From contig JANWVS010000181.1 in assembly GCA_025056835.1 (NCBI GenBank), positions 1 to 5,380 on the forward strand: a stretch of DNA of 5,380 nt, read 5' to 3'. Every line of letters starts with the position of its first letter. The first letter of the stretch is position 1. The translations under genes and the position numbers were made by a program. The stretch is from Gemmataceae bacterium (GTDB taxonomy: Bacteria > Planctomycetota > Planctomycetia > Gemmatales > Gemmataceae). Below, piece after piece: positions 1 to 5,194 of this stretch. The notes under the pieces are model-generated. The model was given only the letters and a program-made list of their open reading frames with translations. It made no database searches and was not told where the DNA came from.

Positions 1-1470
1 CAACGCGCCGGCCGAATCCTCGCCGACGGCGCCGGCACAGGCTTTGGCGGACGAACGCTCTGCCTGTGGCAGCGGCCGCTGCCCAGTCTCCCCTTCGACG
101 TCAGCGTCATGGTCAAACTGGACGACGAAAGCGGCGCGGCCGGGCTGATCTTCGGCGGCGACGACCGCGATCGGCATTACGGCTTTTATCCCTCCGGCGG
201 CAAACTGCGGCTGACCCGCTTCAACGGCCCCGACGTCTATTCCTGGAAAATTCTCAACGAAATTGCCACACCTCATTATCGCCCCGGCGAATGGAACGCC
301 CTTCGCGTCCGAGTCGGCAAAGACGGCTTCCAGTGCTTTGTCAATGAACAGCCGGTGGCCGAGGTCAAGGCCCCCGATTACGCCGGTGGTACCGTCGGTC
401 TGGCCAAGTTTCGCGACACCAGCGCCGAATTCAAACGTTTTCGCGTCGGCAGCGACTTGAGCGTTTCTCGTCCGCCGGCGGAAGTCGTCGCCGGCTTGCA
501 GAAAGCGATCGCGGGCTTCGCCGACCGTACCAGTCTGGATCGCAAGGAACTCGACTTGTTGCGCCAAGCGCCCGAGCTGAGCATGTTGCTCTTGCGGGAG
601 CGCGCCCGGGAACTTGAAACGCAGGCCGCCAGGCTGCGCCAAATGGCCCAGGACGTTCACCACCAGCGCACCTTGGCCGAGTTGGCAGCCGCGGTCCGCG
701 GAGAGGATGCCAAGATCGACCTCCTTCACGCGGCGTTATTGCTGGCGAAACTCGACAACGAAGAATTGGACGTCGATCTCTATCGGGCAGAGGTCGACCG
801 CCTGGCGGGTATGGTGCGGCAGCGCTTGCCCAAGAACGCCAGTGCCGAGCAACGCCTGGCGGCGCTGAGCAAGTTCCTGTTTGAAGAGCGCGGCTTTCAC
901 GGCAGCCGGGCGGACTACTACAGCCGCAACAACAGCTACCTCAACGAAGTCATCGACGACCGCGAGGGCATACCGATCACTTTATCGGTGCTCTTCATGG
1001 AATTGGGCCGTCGTCTCGACCTCAACATCGTCGGCGTCGGTCTACCGGGACACTTAATGGTCCGCCATGAACCTGCCCCGGGGCCGGCGCAGATCATCGA
1101 CGTCTTCGACGGCGGCAAGCTTCTCAGCACGGAACAGGCAGCTGAATTGGTCCAGCGGCTGACCGGTCAAGAGTTGGAGAAACGCCACTTGGCCGCGGTC
1201 GACAAGAAAGCCATTTTAACGCGCATGCTGCACAACCTGATCAATCTCGCGGGCCGCGAGAAAGATCGCGACGGCATGCTGCGCTATCTCGACGCGGTGT
1301 TGGTCATCGATCCCGAGGCCCACGACGATCGCTGGGCCCGCGCGGTCTTCCGCTGGCAGTCGGGGCGGCGCGAGGCCGCGGCCGAGGACTGCGACTGGCT
1401 TTTGCAACACCAGCCGGACGGCATCGACCTCGACCGCGTCCGTGAACTGCGCCGCTTGTTGAGCAAATAG
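1..1470 (+). CDS. LamG-like domain fused to SirB1-type transglutaminase-like protein (5' partial)
   Basis: The frame is open from base 1, so the true start lies upstream; 489 residues are visible up to a TAG stop. An internal ATG at 109 falls inside the first domain and is unlikely to be the start. Visible residues about 20-153 are beta-rich (GLIFGGDD, HYGFYPSGGKLRL, WNALRVRVG, GTVGLAKF) and resemble concanavalin/LamG jelly rolls of the kind found in DUF1080 proteins. Residues about 195-240 are charged and helical, perhaps coiled coil. Residues about 236-386 match the Transglut_core2/SirB1 family: SYLNEV (312-317), REGIPITLSVLFMELGRRL, PGHLMVR with His351, and IDVFDGG (366-372). No cysteine lies in this domain, so the classical transglutaminase nucleophile is absent; SirB1 proteins commonly show this, and their activity is unclear. 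The last 90 or so residues look TPR-like (LDAVLVIDPEAHDDRWARAVFRW). The family call is firm for the middle domain. The N-terminal call rests on fold pattern only, and its binding partner is unknown. Confidence 0.85.
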   Translation, partial: QRAGRILADGAGTGFGGRTLCLWQRPLPSLPFDVSVMVKLDDESGAAGLIFGGDDRDRHYGFYPSGGKLRLTRFNGPDVYSWKILNEIATPHYRPGEWNALRVRVGKDGFQCFVNEQPVAEVKAPDYAGGTVGLAKFRDTSAEFKRFRVGSDLSVSRPPAEVVAGLQKAIAGFADRTSLDRKELDLLRQAPELSMLLLRERARELETQAARLRQMAQDVHHQRTLAELAAAVRGEDAKIDLLHAALLLAKLDNEELDVDLYRAEVDRLAGMVRQRLPKNASAEQRLAALSKFLFEERGFHGSRADYYSRNNSYLNEVIDDREGIPITLSVLFMELGRRLDLNIVGVGLPGHLMVRHEPAPGPAQIIDVFDGGKLLSTEQAAELVQRLTGQELEKRHLAAVDKKAILTRMLHNLINLAGREKDRDGMLRYLDAVLVIDPEAHDDRWARAVFRWQSGRREAAAEDCDWLLQHQPDGIDLDRVRELRRLLSK

Positions 1471-1487
1471 CCTGCCGATGGAACGGG

Positions 1488-2135
1488 CTACGGCACGGTC
1501 ATGGTCAGCGTCGCGTAGTGGCGCACTTCTTTGTAGGCTTTACCGCCTTGTTGACCGGCTTTGGCCTCGACGTGCTTGGCGCGTAAGGCGACCATGCCGG
1601 CGGTCGGCGGCGCGGCCAAGACGACTTGGCCGTGCTCATCCGTCTTCAATTTCGCTTCGGCGCCGGCGATGAACACAACCTCGGCGCCGGCCAGCGGTTT
1701 GCCTTGCCATCGCACCTCAAACGCTCCTCGCTTGTCCGCAACCGGGAAGATTTCGAGAGCGTGGTCAAGGCCTTGAGCCTTGGCGCCGCGGACCATCGTT
1801 TTGGCATGATAGATCAGCAGGAAGGGGTCGCCACCCCCCTTGGTCAACACGCCGTATTCGCACACCGCGCCGACCTCGCACGGTCCCTTGCCGGGCAGCG
1901 CGATCAGGTAGTGGTCGGTCCCCTCGGTTTTTTCGACCGGGGTCGTCTTCCCATCGGTGCGCACGTGGACTTTGGCCTGGGCGATCTTGGTGATCGCCAC
2001 GTTTTGGTCAGGGTCCAAGTCGTCGCTGAACACCATCCGCACGTGGTCATCCTTGTACGGCGTCAGCCAGACGAAATGCGCGGATGCCGGCGCCACCACA
2101 ACGAGGGCGGCAAGCAAACCTAAGCAACGATTCAT
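1488..2135 (-). CDS. Secreted DUF4198-like protein, mature N-terminus HFVW
   Basis: This encodes 215 residues. The ATG at 2135 was chosen because GGAGG (2148-2144) sits 8 bases upstream and because a signal peptide follows at once: MNRCLGLLAALVVVAPASA, with likely cleavage after Ala19. The frame stays open further upstream to 2243, but that part has no signal-like character. The mature protein would begin HFVWLTP, a pattern typical of DUF4198 (PF10670)-type periplasmic proteins, which have been linked loosely to metal uptake. Residues about 20-130 form the main domain, with Cys86 and Cys92 as a possible disulfide. Residues about 137-215 look like an Ig/carboxypeptidase-regulatory fold (GKPLAGAEVVFIAGAEAKLKTDEHGQVVLAAP), ending in RHYATLTMTVP. 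A free N-terminal His could bind metal, but this is inference. It is the last gene of the minus-strand group, 139 bases after the Kelch gene, and ends 17 bases from the convergent SirB1-type gene. Confidence 0.85.
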   Translation of the reverse strand: MNRCLGLLAALVVVAPASAHFVWLTPYKDDHVRMVFSDDLDPDQNVAITKIAQAKVHVRTDGKTTPVEKTEGTDHYLIALPGKGPCEVGAVCEYGVLTKGGGDPFLLIYHAKTMVRGAKAQGLDHALEIFPVADKRGAFEVRWQGKPLAGAEVVFIAGAEAKLKTDEHGQVVLAAPPTAGMVALRAKHVEAKAGQQGGKAYKEVRHYATLTMTVP

Positions 2136-2274
2136 CCAAGGGTCCTCCGCAGGGTAAGGCGGCGCGCTCCGGCGGCAGGGGTGGGTGGAACTGACCGCCG
2201 GTCGCGCGGCCGCGAAAACTACCAATCGACATCCCGCGAGCAACCGGAAGGATTCCAGCGTCGGCCGGGCGTGT
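2136..2274. other. Gap between Kelch and DUF4198-like genes
   Basis: These 139 bases separate two co-directional minus-strand genes. They hold the ribosome binding site of the DUF4198-like gene (GGAGG, 2148-2144). They also hold two short GC-rich palindromes: GACCGCCGGTC at 2193-2203, with a single central base, and CGCGGCCGCG at 2205-2214. I see no T-tract next to either, so no factor-independent terminator is supported. I also see no convincing -35/-10 pair on the minus strand. Read-through from the Kelch gene is possible but not shown. Confidence 0.5.
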
Positions 2275-3258
2275 TCAACGCGTGTGGAAGACTTCGGTCG
2301 TGCTCACGTTGTCGCCGCCGTTGGCGCCGCCCAAGACGAGCAAACGCCGATCGGGAGCTGCTACCAGGCGATGCACGATCCGCCGCTGCTTGATCTCACC
2401 GATCGGTTCCCAGGCATCGCCCTTGACGGACAAACGCAACACGCTGCCGTCGGCTGGGCACACATACAGGTTGCCATCGACGACACAGGCCCCGGCGCTA
2501 AAACCATTGCGGCGAACGCCGGGAAGATTCGGTCCGGTGGTCCAAGCGTCGGCCTGGGGGTCGTAGATGTTCACCGTCAGGTGCGGCTTGCTGTCGCGGT
2601 CGAGGCCGCCGATCACGAACAACTTTCCGCCGTGGGCCGCAGCGACGAGAGCGCGGCGCTGGAACGGCTGGGGAATCTCTCGCCAACCCAGCGACGCAGC
2701 GGCCAAGTCCAGCACCAAGGCCGACTCGCACCACGTCGGCGGTTTACCCGAGCCGTGCATCGTCCAGCCGCCGACGACATAAATCCGATCGCCGATGACG
2801 ACCGCGTCATGCGACGACCGCGGTTGGGGCAAGTCGGGCAACGGCGTCCATTGACCCAAGGCCGGGTCGTAACTCGCGCAGCTGGCCAGCGAATGGTTGT
2901 CGGCCTTGCTGCCGGGTGCGTTGCGCGGCTGCATGCCGCCGATGCGAATGACCTTGCCGCGGTGCGCGACCAGCGCCAGTCCTTGTACGGCCGGACCGCT
3001 CGGAAGTTTCTCCCAGGCTTTGGGGGCCTTCAGCGGCAGTCGATAAAAGTCACCGATCACCGCCTCGGTCGAATACTCGTGTGTCTTGGCGACGTGTCCG
3101 CCGTAGACATAGACGAAGCCATCGGCGACGACGGCGCCGAAACTCGATACCGCCCGCGGCAAAGGGGGATACACCGCCGACACTTGTGCCCGATCCGCCT
3201 CCGCGGCGGACATGGTCATGGCGAGCACAAGCAACCAAGCCAGTGGTCCGCTCAACAT
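2275..3258 (-). CDS. Secreted Kelch-repeat beta-propeller protein
   Basis: This encodes 327 residues. The ATG at 3258 was chosen because AAGGA (3270-3266) lies 7 bases upstream and a signal peptide follows directly: MLSGPLAWLLVLAMTMSAAEA, with probable cleavage near residue 21. The frame continues upstream to 3417, but that extension is Arg-rich and overlaps the pseudopilin gene, so it was rejected. Kelch blades are marked by hydrophobic-GG strands at YVYGG (50-54), IRIGG (104-108), YVVGG (160-164), FVIGG (214-218) and LVLGG (307-311), with paired WxxLP-type turns (AWEKLP, QWTPLPDLP, AWTTGPNLP). A further blade at about 258-275 keeps the strand order but lacks the GG (LYVCPADG). This suggests a six-bladed propeller. 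The SSHDAVVIGD and PFQRRALVAAAHGGKLFVIGG segments are of a type I associate with planctomycete Kelch proteins. It is probably periplasmic or surface-exposed; its ligand is unknown. It starts 56 bases after the pseudopilin stop, which suggests co-transcription. Confidence 0.9.
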   Translation of the reverse strand: MLSGPLAWLLVLAMTMSAAEADRAQVSAVYPPLPRAVSSFGAVVADGFVYVYGGHVAKTHEYSTEAVIGDFYRLPLKAPKAWEKLPSGPAVQGLALVAHRGKVIRIGGMQPRNAPGSKADNHSLASCASYDPALGQWTPLPDLPQPRSSHDAVVIGDRIYVVGGWTMHGSGKPPTWCESALVLDLAAASLGWREIPQPFQRRALVAAAHGGKLFVIGGLDRDSKPHLTVNIYDPQADAWTTGPNLPGVRRNGFSAGACVVDGNLYVCPADGSVLRLSVKGDAWEPIGEIKQRRIVHRLVAAPDRRLLVLGGANGGDNVSTTEVFHTR

Positions 3259-3314
3259 GAGATCATCCTTTCGTGTAATTCTTTCTTTTAGTAGCAGGTC
3301 GCAGACCCGTCGAT
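3259..3314 (-). other. Short pseudopilin-Kelch spacer
   Basis: This 56-base spacer carries the Kelch gene's ribosome binding site and a small dyad: GGTC (3297-3300) and GACC (3304-3307) around a 3-base loop. The stem is only 4 bp, extendable by a wobble pair, and the following minus-strand stretch is A-rich rather than T-rich. It is therefore not a credible terminator. It fits an operon spacer, perhaps with some mRNA processing or attenuation. Confidence 0.4.
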
Positions 3315-4196
3315 TCAAAAATCGCTTCCTACGACTTCGCCGCCGGCCCTGGTCCCCAGCGCTTGGTACGTCGCGGCAGCAATGCTTTCGGCGACAAAAC
3401 GAACCGAGCCGTCGCACAACAAGAAATTACCGCCGCCGAAATGGTCGCTGCGGAAGGCTTGAAGACGATCATTGATCGCTGTCGGCGGTTTGACGGTGTT
3501 GAGCGGCACCATGGTCGAGCCGATGCTGTAGCTCGTGTAGCCGAACGCCCACGAAGTGTTGCCGCCCCGAACCGAGCCGGCATACGGACCGCTGGTAAAC
3601 AAATAATCCTTCAGCTGGAATCCCATTTCGCCCACCATGAAAGTGTTGGAGGTACCATCGAGAATGTCGGTGAGCCGCTTGCCGGCGTCGACGATCGTGG
3701 AACTGCCGACGGCGTTGGTGCGGACGATGGCGCCGTTGTCGGGCGGCGGCCCCCAGGCATTGTTGCTGCCCGCACAGACGGCGTAGCTGGCGTGGTGGGT
3801 ACTGTAGGCTTCGGGCGGGGAGGGGGGCGGAACCATGGCCGGACAGAGGTAGATGGCGATGGGTAATCGCGCCACGGAGTTGTTCGGCGGTGCCGTGGGT
3901 GGGAGGTTGAGGTTGTAAGCCTGCCGAACATTGTCCTGTTCGACAAACGGCAGGATCAACGTGAAAGCGCTGCCGAAGACCGGCGAATTGGCGGTCGGCA
4001 GGCGCTGGAAGCTGTCGTGGAAGGCTTGCATGGCGATGCCGATTTGCTTGAGGTTGTTTTGGCATTGTGCTCGAGCAGCAGCCGCTCGCACTTTTTGCAC
4101 CGCCGGCAACAGCAAGCCGATGAGAATCGCGATGATGGCAATGACCACCAACAGTTCAATGAGCGTGAACGCTCGCCGCCGCATCGAAGTTCGCAT
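3315..4196 (-). CDS. DUF1559 prepilin-type (pseudopilin-like) protein
   Basis: This encodes 293 residues. The leader MRTSMRRRA is followed by [22 protein letters not shown], a type IV prepilin/pseudopilin N-terminus. Prepilin peptidase would cut between Ala9 and Phe10, leaving N-methylated Phe at +1 and the conserved Glu at +5 (Glu14). Ala rather than Gly at -1 is a tolerated variant. [30 protein letters not shown] continues the helix into the DUF1559 domain. The C-terminus has the family signature: His252 in [10 protein letters not shown], then [10 protein letters not shown] (260-269) and [13 protein letters not shown]. Three in-frame ATGs exist at 4202, 4196 and 4184. The Shine-Dalgarno sequence AAAGGAG (4209-4203) abuts the first, is 6 bases from the second and 18 from the third, so 4196 is preferred. 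DUF1559 proteins are strongly expanded in planctomycetes and their individual roles are mostly unknown. It heads the minus-strand group. Confidence 0.93.
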   Translation of the reverse strand: MRTSMRRRAFTLIELLVVIAIIAILIGLLLPAVQKVRAAAARAQCQNNLKQIGIAMQAFHDSFQRLPTANSPVFGSAFTLILPFVEQDNVRQAYNLNLPPTAPPNNSVARLPIAIYLCPAMVPPPSPPEAYSTHHASYAVCAGSNNAWGPPPDNGAIVRTNAVGSSTIVDAGKRLTDILDGTSNTFMVGEMGFQLKDYLFTSGPYAGSVRGGNTSWAFGYTSYSIGSTMVPLNTVKPPTAINDRLQAFRSDHFGGGNFLLCDGSVRFVAESIAAATYQALGTRAGGEVVGSDF

Positions 4197-4202
4197 GCCC
4201 AT

Positions 4203-4209
4203 CTCCTTT
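4203..4209 (-). promoter_or_regulatory. Ribosome binding site that sets the pseudopilin start
   Basis: On the minus strand AAAGGAG runs from 4209 to 4203. It directly touches an in-frame ATG at 4202-4200, which leaves no spacer for initiation, and lies 6 bases before the ATG at 4196-4194. This spacing decides in favour of 4196. Confidence 0.75.
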
Positions 4210-4226
4210 CAAGAACGAGGTTCTTG
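4210..4226 (-). other. Hairpin flush with the pseudopilin ribosome binding site
   Basis: CAAGAAC (4226-4220 on the minus strand) and GTTCTTG (4216-4210) form a perfect 7-bp stem around a CTC loop. The stem ends exactly one base before AAAGGAG. In the mRNA it would sit directly 5' of the ribosome binding site without covering it. It could stabilise the 5' end, limit ribosome loading, or be a DNA operator. There is no T-tract, so it is not an intrinsic terminator. The structure is seen; the role is inference. Confidence 0.45.
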
Positions 4227-4290
4227 CACCTGGTGCGTTGCGAACGGATGCGGTGGGCTAACCCGCTACGGCGGCTAAGCAACCTGGTAA

Positions 4291-4319
4291 GTGATATTGA
4301 GTATCAACATCACTATAGG
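4291..4319 (+). promoter_or_regulatory. Candidate plus-strand promoter overlapping the Fur-like box
   Basis: The -35 candidate GTGATA (4291-4296) matches TTGACA at 4 of 6 positions. A 17-base spacer leads to TATAGG (4314-4319), which matches TATAAT at 4 of 6. The Fur-like box covers most of the -35 box and the spacer, as expected for a repressible promoter. Transcription would begin near 4326 and give hemP a leader of about 170 bases. Each hexamer is imperfect, so the support is mainly positional. Confidence 0.35.
4292..4312. promoter_or_regulatory. Probable Fur box (two overlapping 7-1-7 motifs)
   Basis: TGATATTGAGTATCA (4292-4306) matches 12 of 14 defined positions of the known Fur 7-1-7 consensus TGATAATNATTATCA, and its outer TGATA/TATCA arms are a perfect inverted repeat. 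A second 7-1-7 register, TGAGTATCAACATCA (4298-4312), starts exactly 6 bases later and matches 10 of 14. The 6-base offset is the arrangement expected for two Fur dimers bound on opposite faces of the helix. The site lies upstream of hemP, a gene regulated by Fur in many proteobacteria, and about 96 bases upstream of the pseudopilin start. Fur with ferrous iron would repress when iron is plentiful. Other Fur-family members (Zur, PerR) use similar sites, so the exact regulator is not settled. Confidence 0.6.
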
Positions 4320-4434
4320 GCGATTCGCCGGTCGCGGCAACGGATCGCTCCAATTTTTCGCAAAATTCTCGCTCGCGGCCGCCGGCACCGCTACTTCCGT
4401 TGACTCAGCAGCCAGCGCCGCCACGCAAGTATTG

Positions 4435-4462
4435 TTGACACCGAGTCTCATTTGAGTAGTTT
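4435..4462 (+). promoter_or_regulatory. Candidate hemP-proximal promoter
   Basis: A perfect -35 hexamer TTGACA (4435-4440) is followed after 16 bases by TAGTTT (4457-4462), a weak -10 with only 3 of 6 matches. A small dyad CTCA-TT-TGAG (4447-4456) lies in the spacer. Transcription would start near 4469, leaving a leader of about 27 bases before the hemP ATG. The strong -35 could compensate for the poor -10, or be chance. No Fur-like match overlaps this promoter. Confidence 0.3.
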
Positions 4463-4495
4463 AGTCTTTCGGGTGGGCTGAAATCGGGGGGCGAC

Positions 4496-4678
4496 ATGAC
4501 TGACCAACGATCCGTCGAACAGCCTGCGCAACAACCCAAAAACGTTGGCGAAAAACCGGTGAAGCTCGTCACGTCGTCGGAATTATTCGAAGGACGTCGG
4601 GAAATCTGCATCGAACACGATGGCGAACGCTATCGTTTACGCATCACTCGGCGAAACAAGCTGATCCTACAGAAATGA
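4496..4678 (+). CDS. hemP: Hemin uptake protein HemP
   Basis: This encodes 60 residues, a normal length for the HemP family (PF10636). The variable, charged N-terminus (residues 1-25) precedes the conserved core: VTSSELFEGRREICIEHDGERYRLRITRRNKLILQK. The core ends in the diagnostic YRLRxTRxxKLIL block (residues 46-58). The ATG at 4496 has a G-run (4486-4491) 4 bases upstream as a poor ribosome binding site; no better start exists. HemP is a small cytosolic protein encoded with haem-uptake genes, and in some bacteria it acts as an activator of haem receptor expression. No receptor, TonB or haem ABC transporter gene is visible in this window, so it is an orphan here. It converges with the membrane-protein gene, the two stops being 14 bases apart. 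A Fur-like box lies about 190 bases upstream. Confidence 0.9.
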   Translation: MTDQRSVEQPAQQPKNVGEKPVKLVTSSELFEGRREICIEHDGERYRLRITRRNKLILQK

Positions 4679-4692
4679 TCGGCCGGCCATCG

Positions 4693-4923
4693 TCAATCCC
4701 AGCTGCTGTGCTTGTCCACCCACCGTATGGCCAAGTAATACCACAACGCCGCAATGACGAACAAGGCGCCCACGAACGCCAATGGATGAAAGAACCCTAA
4801 CGCCACACTACCGGCCGACAGCCCCAAAGAAAGCCAAACGAACAGCCAGGCCCACCGCCGCGTCGGCAACCCCCAAAGACCAATCCACACCAGTAAGGGC
4901 CATGTGCTTCGATCGGCCTTCAT
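4693..4923 (-). CDS. Small membrane protein of unknown function
   Basis: This encodes 76 residues and I recognise no named family. The ATG at 4923 was chosen over one at 4992 because GAGG (4932-4929) lies 5 bases upstream of it, while the upstream ATG has no matching site and adds a hydrophilic stretch. Residues about 8-19 (WPLLVWIGLWGL) are a short hydrophobic segment, then PTRR. Two clear membrane segments follow: about 24-44 (WAWLFVWLSLGLSAGSVALGF) and about 47-67 (PLAFVGALFVIAALWYYLAIRW). A polar tail VDKHSSWD ends it. It is very rich in Trp. The TRR between segments, a possible cytoplasmic positive-inside cue, would place the first full membrane segment with its start inside. It faces hemP tail to tail; no functional link can be claimed from that alone. 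Confidence 0.75.
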   Translation of the reverse strand: MKADRSTWPLLVWIGLWGLPTRRWAWLFVWLSLGLSAGSVALGFFHPLAFVGALFVIAALWYYLAIRWVDKHSSWD

Positions 4924-5035
4924 GATTACCTCAATTGGTTCGCCTTGTCCTCCCGGCCAGAGGCTGCCGTGAAAGGTCTTTTGCGCCTTCATTCTAAGTC
5001 GCCGCCAATAGTGAAAAACGGCAACGGTGCGGCCC

Positions 5036-5052
5036 GAGCGCCATTAGCGCTC
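5036..5052. repeat. Perfect 6-bp inverted repeat (GAGCGC/GCGCTC)
   Basis: GAGCGC (5036-5041) and GCGCTC (5047-5052) flank a CATTA loop. Neither side is followed by a T-tract, so it is not a factor-independent terminator. It could be an operator in the divergent region or a leader hairpin for the 5195 gene if transcription starts upstream. The symmetry is certain; any role is not. Confidence 0.35.
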
Positions 5053-5182
5053 CTCGAGAAGCTCCTTCGCGGTTCTGTCTCGCCGCCGCAAGCAGCAGTT
5101 TGTAAAAAAGTTGCAGAGAGAAAATTATGCGAAAGTCGTCGCCTCTTTAGGACGCCGTAGATTCAGCGGCAACGACGGCCAC

Positions 5183-5187
5183 GGAGG
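5183..5187 (+). promoter_or_regulatory. Ribosome binding site supporting a TTG start at 5195
   Basis: GGAGG lies 7 bases before TTG at 5195-5197, a near-ideal spacing. The next in-frame ATG falls after the first membrane segment and would remove it. This site decides the start. Confidence 0.75.
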
Positions 5188-5194
5188 TTTTCCC

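Larger units (their letters stand above)
4197..4495. other. Divergent regulatory region between pseudopilin and hemP
   Basis: These 299 bases carry no convincing gene. From left to right they hold: the pseudopilin ribosome binding site and its adjoining hairpin (4203-4226); several short dyads (GCACCTGGTGC at 4226-4236, GGGCTAACCC at 4254-4263); a Fur-like tandem box (4292-4312) overlapping a possible plus-strand promoter; an odd-centred dyad GGCGATTCGCC (4319-4329); an AT-rich 6-bp dyad (AATTTT 4352-4357, AAAATT 4362-4367); a GCGGCCGC palindrome (4375-4382); and a perfect -35 box TTGACA (4435-4440) in front of hemP. No clear minus-strand -35/-10 pair was found, although one must exist for the pseudopilin group. 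Confidence 0.7.
4924..5194. other. Divergent region upstream of the MFS/spermidine-synthase-like gene
   Basis: These 271 bases separate two divergent genes and hold no convincing gene. The reading frame that would extend the small membrane protein upstream to 4992 lacks a ribosome binding site. A perfect 6-bp hairpin occurs at 5036-5052. An AT-rich patch at 5099-5128 carries a weak plus-strand promoter candidate: TTGTAA (5099-5104), an 18-base spacer and AATTAT (5123-5128), each with 4 of 6 consensus matches. It would start transcription near 5135. GGAGG at 5183-5187 is the ribosome binding site of the downstream gene. Confidence 0.5.

Noticed and set aside
1468..1490. TAGCC/GGCTA inverted repeat spanning the convergent stops as a bidirectional terminator
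   Set aside because: The stem is only 5 bp with a 13-base loop, it is formed largely by the two TAG stop codons themselves, and there is no T-tract.
1626..2123. 165-codon plus-strand frame opposite the DUF4198-like gene
   Set aside because: It is antisense to a gene with signal peptide and ribosome binding site, and it has no recognisable domain.
2193..2214. GACCGCCGGTC and CGCGGCCGCG palindromes as an operator or terminator
   Set aside because: Short GC palindromes are expected by chance in this composition. They lack loops of workable size and any T-tract, and no second copy at another gene supports a regulator site.
2185..3291. A 368-codon open frame on the plus strand
   Set aside because: It lies almost wholly antisense to the Kelch gene, shows low-complexity Arg/Ala/Gly-rich composition and no recognisable motif. 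The Kelch frame has a signal peptide, ribosome binding site and repeated blades. The plus frame is a by-product of GC-rich codon use.
3363..4065. Long open frames in other registers across the pseudopilin gene (plus 3363-3866, minus 3469-4065)
   Set aside because: They overlap a clear prepilin/DUF1559 frame, have biased Arg/Pro/His-rich content and no ribosome binding sites or motifs.
4301..4323. CACTATAGGGCGA, identical to the end of a T7 promoter plus vector flank
   Set aside because: The upstream specificity part of the T7 promoter (TAATACGACT) is not present and the flanks do not look like vector. The match is probably chance, although a check for vector-derived sequence would be cheap.
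4676..4695. GGCCGGCC palindrome between hemP and the small membrane protein gene as a terminator
   Set aside because: It is an 8-base self-complementary sequence without loop or T-tract. Compact convergent ends need some terminator, but this one is not supported.
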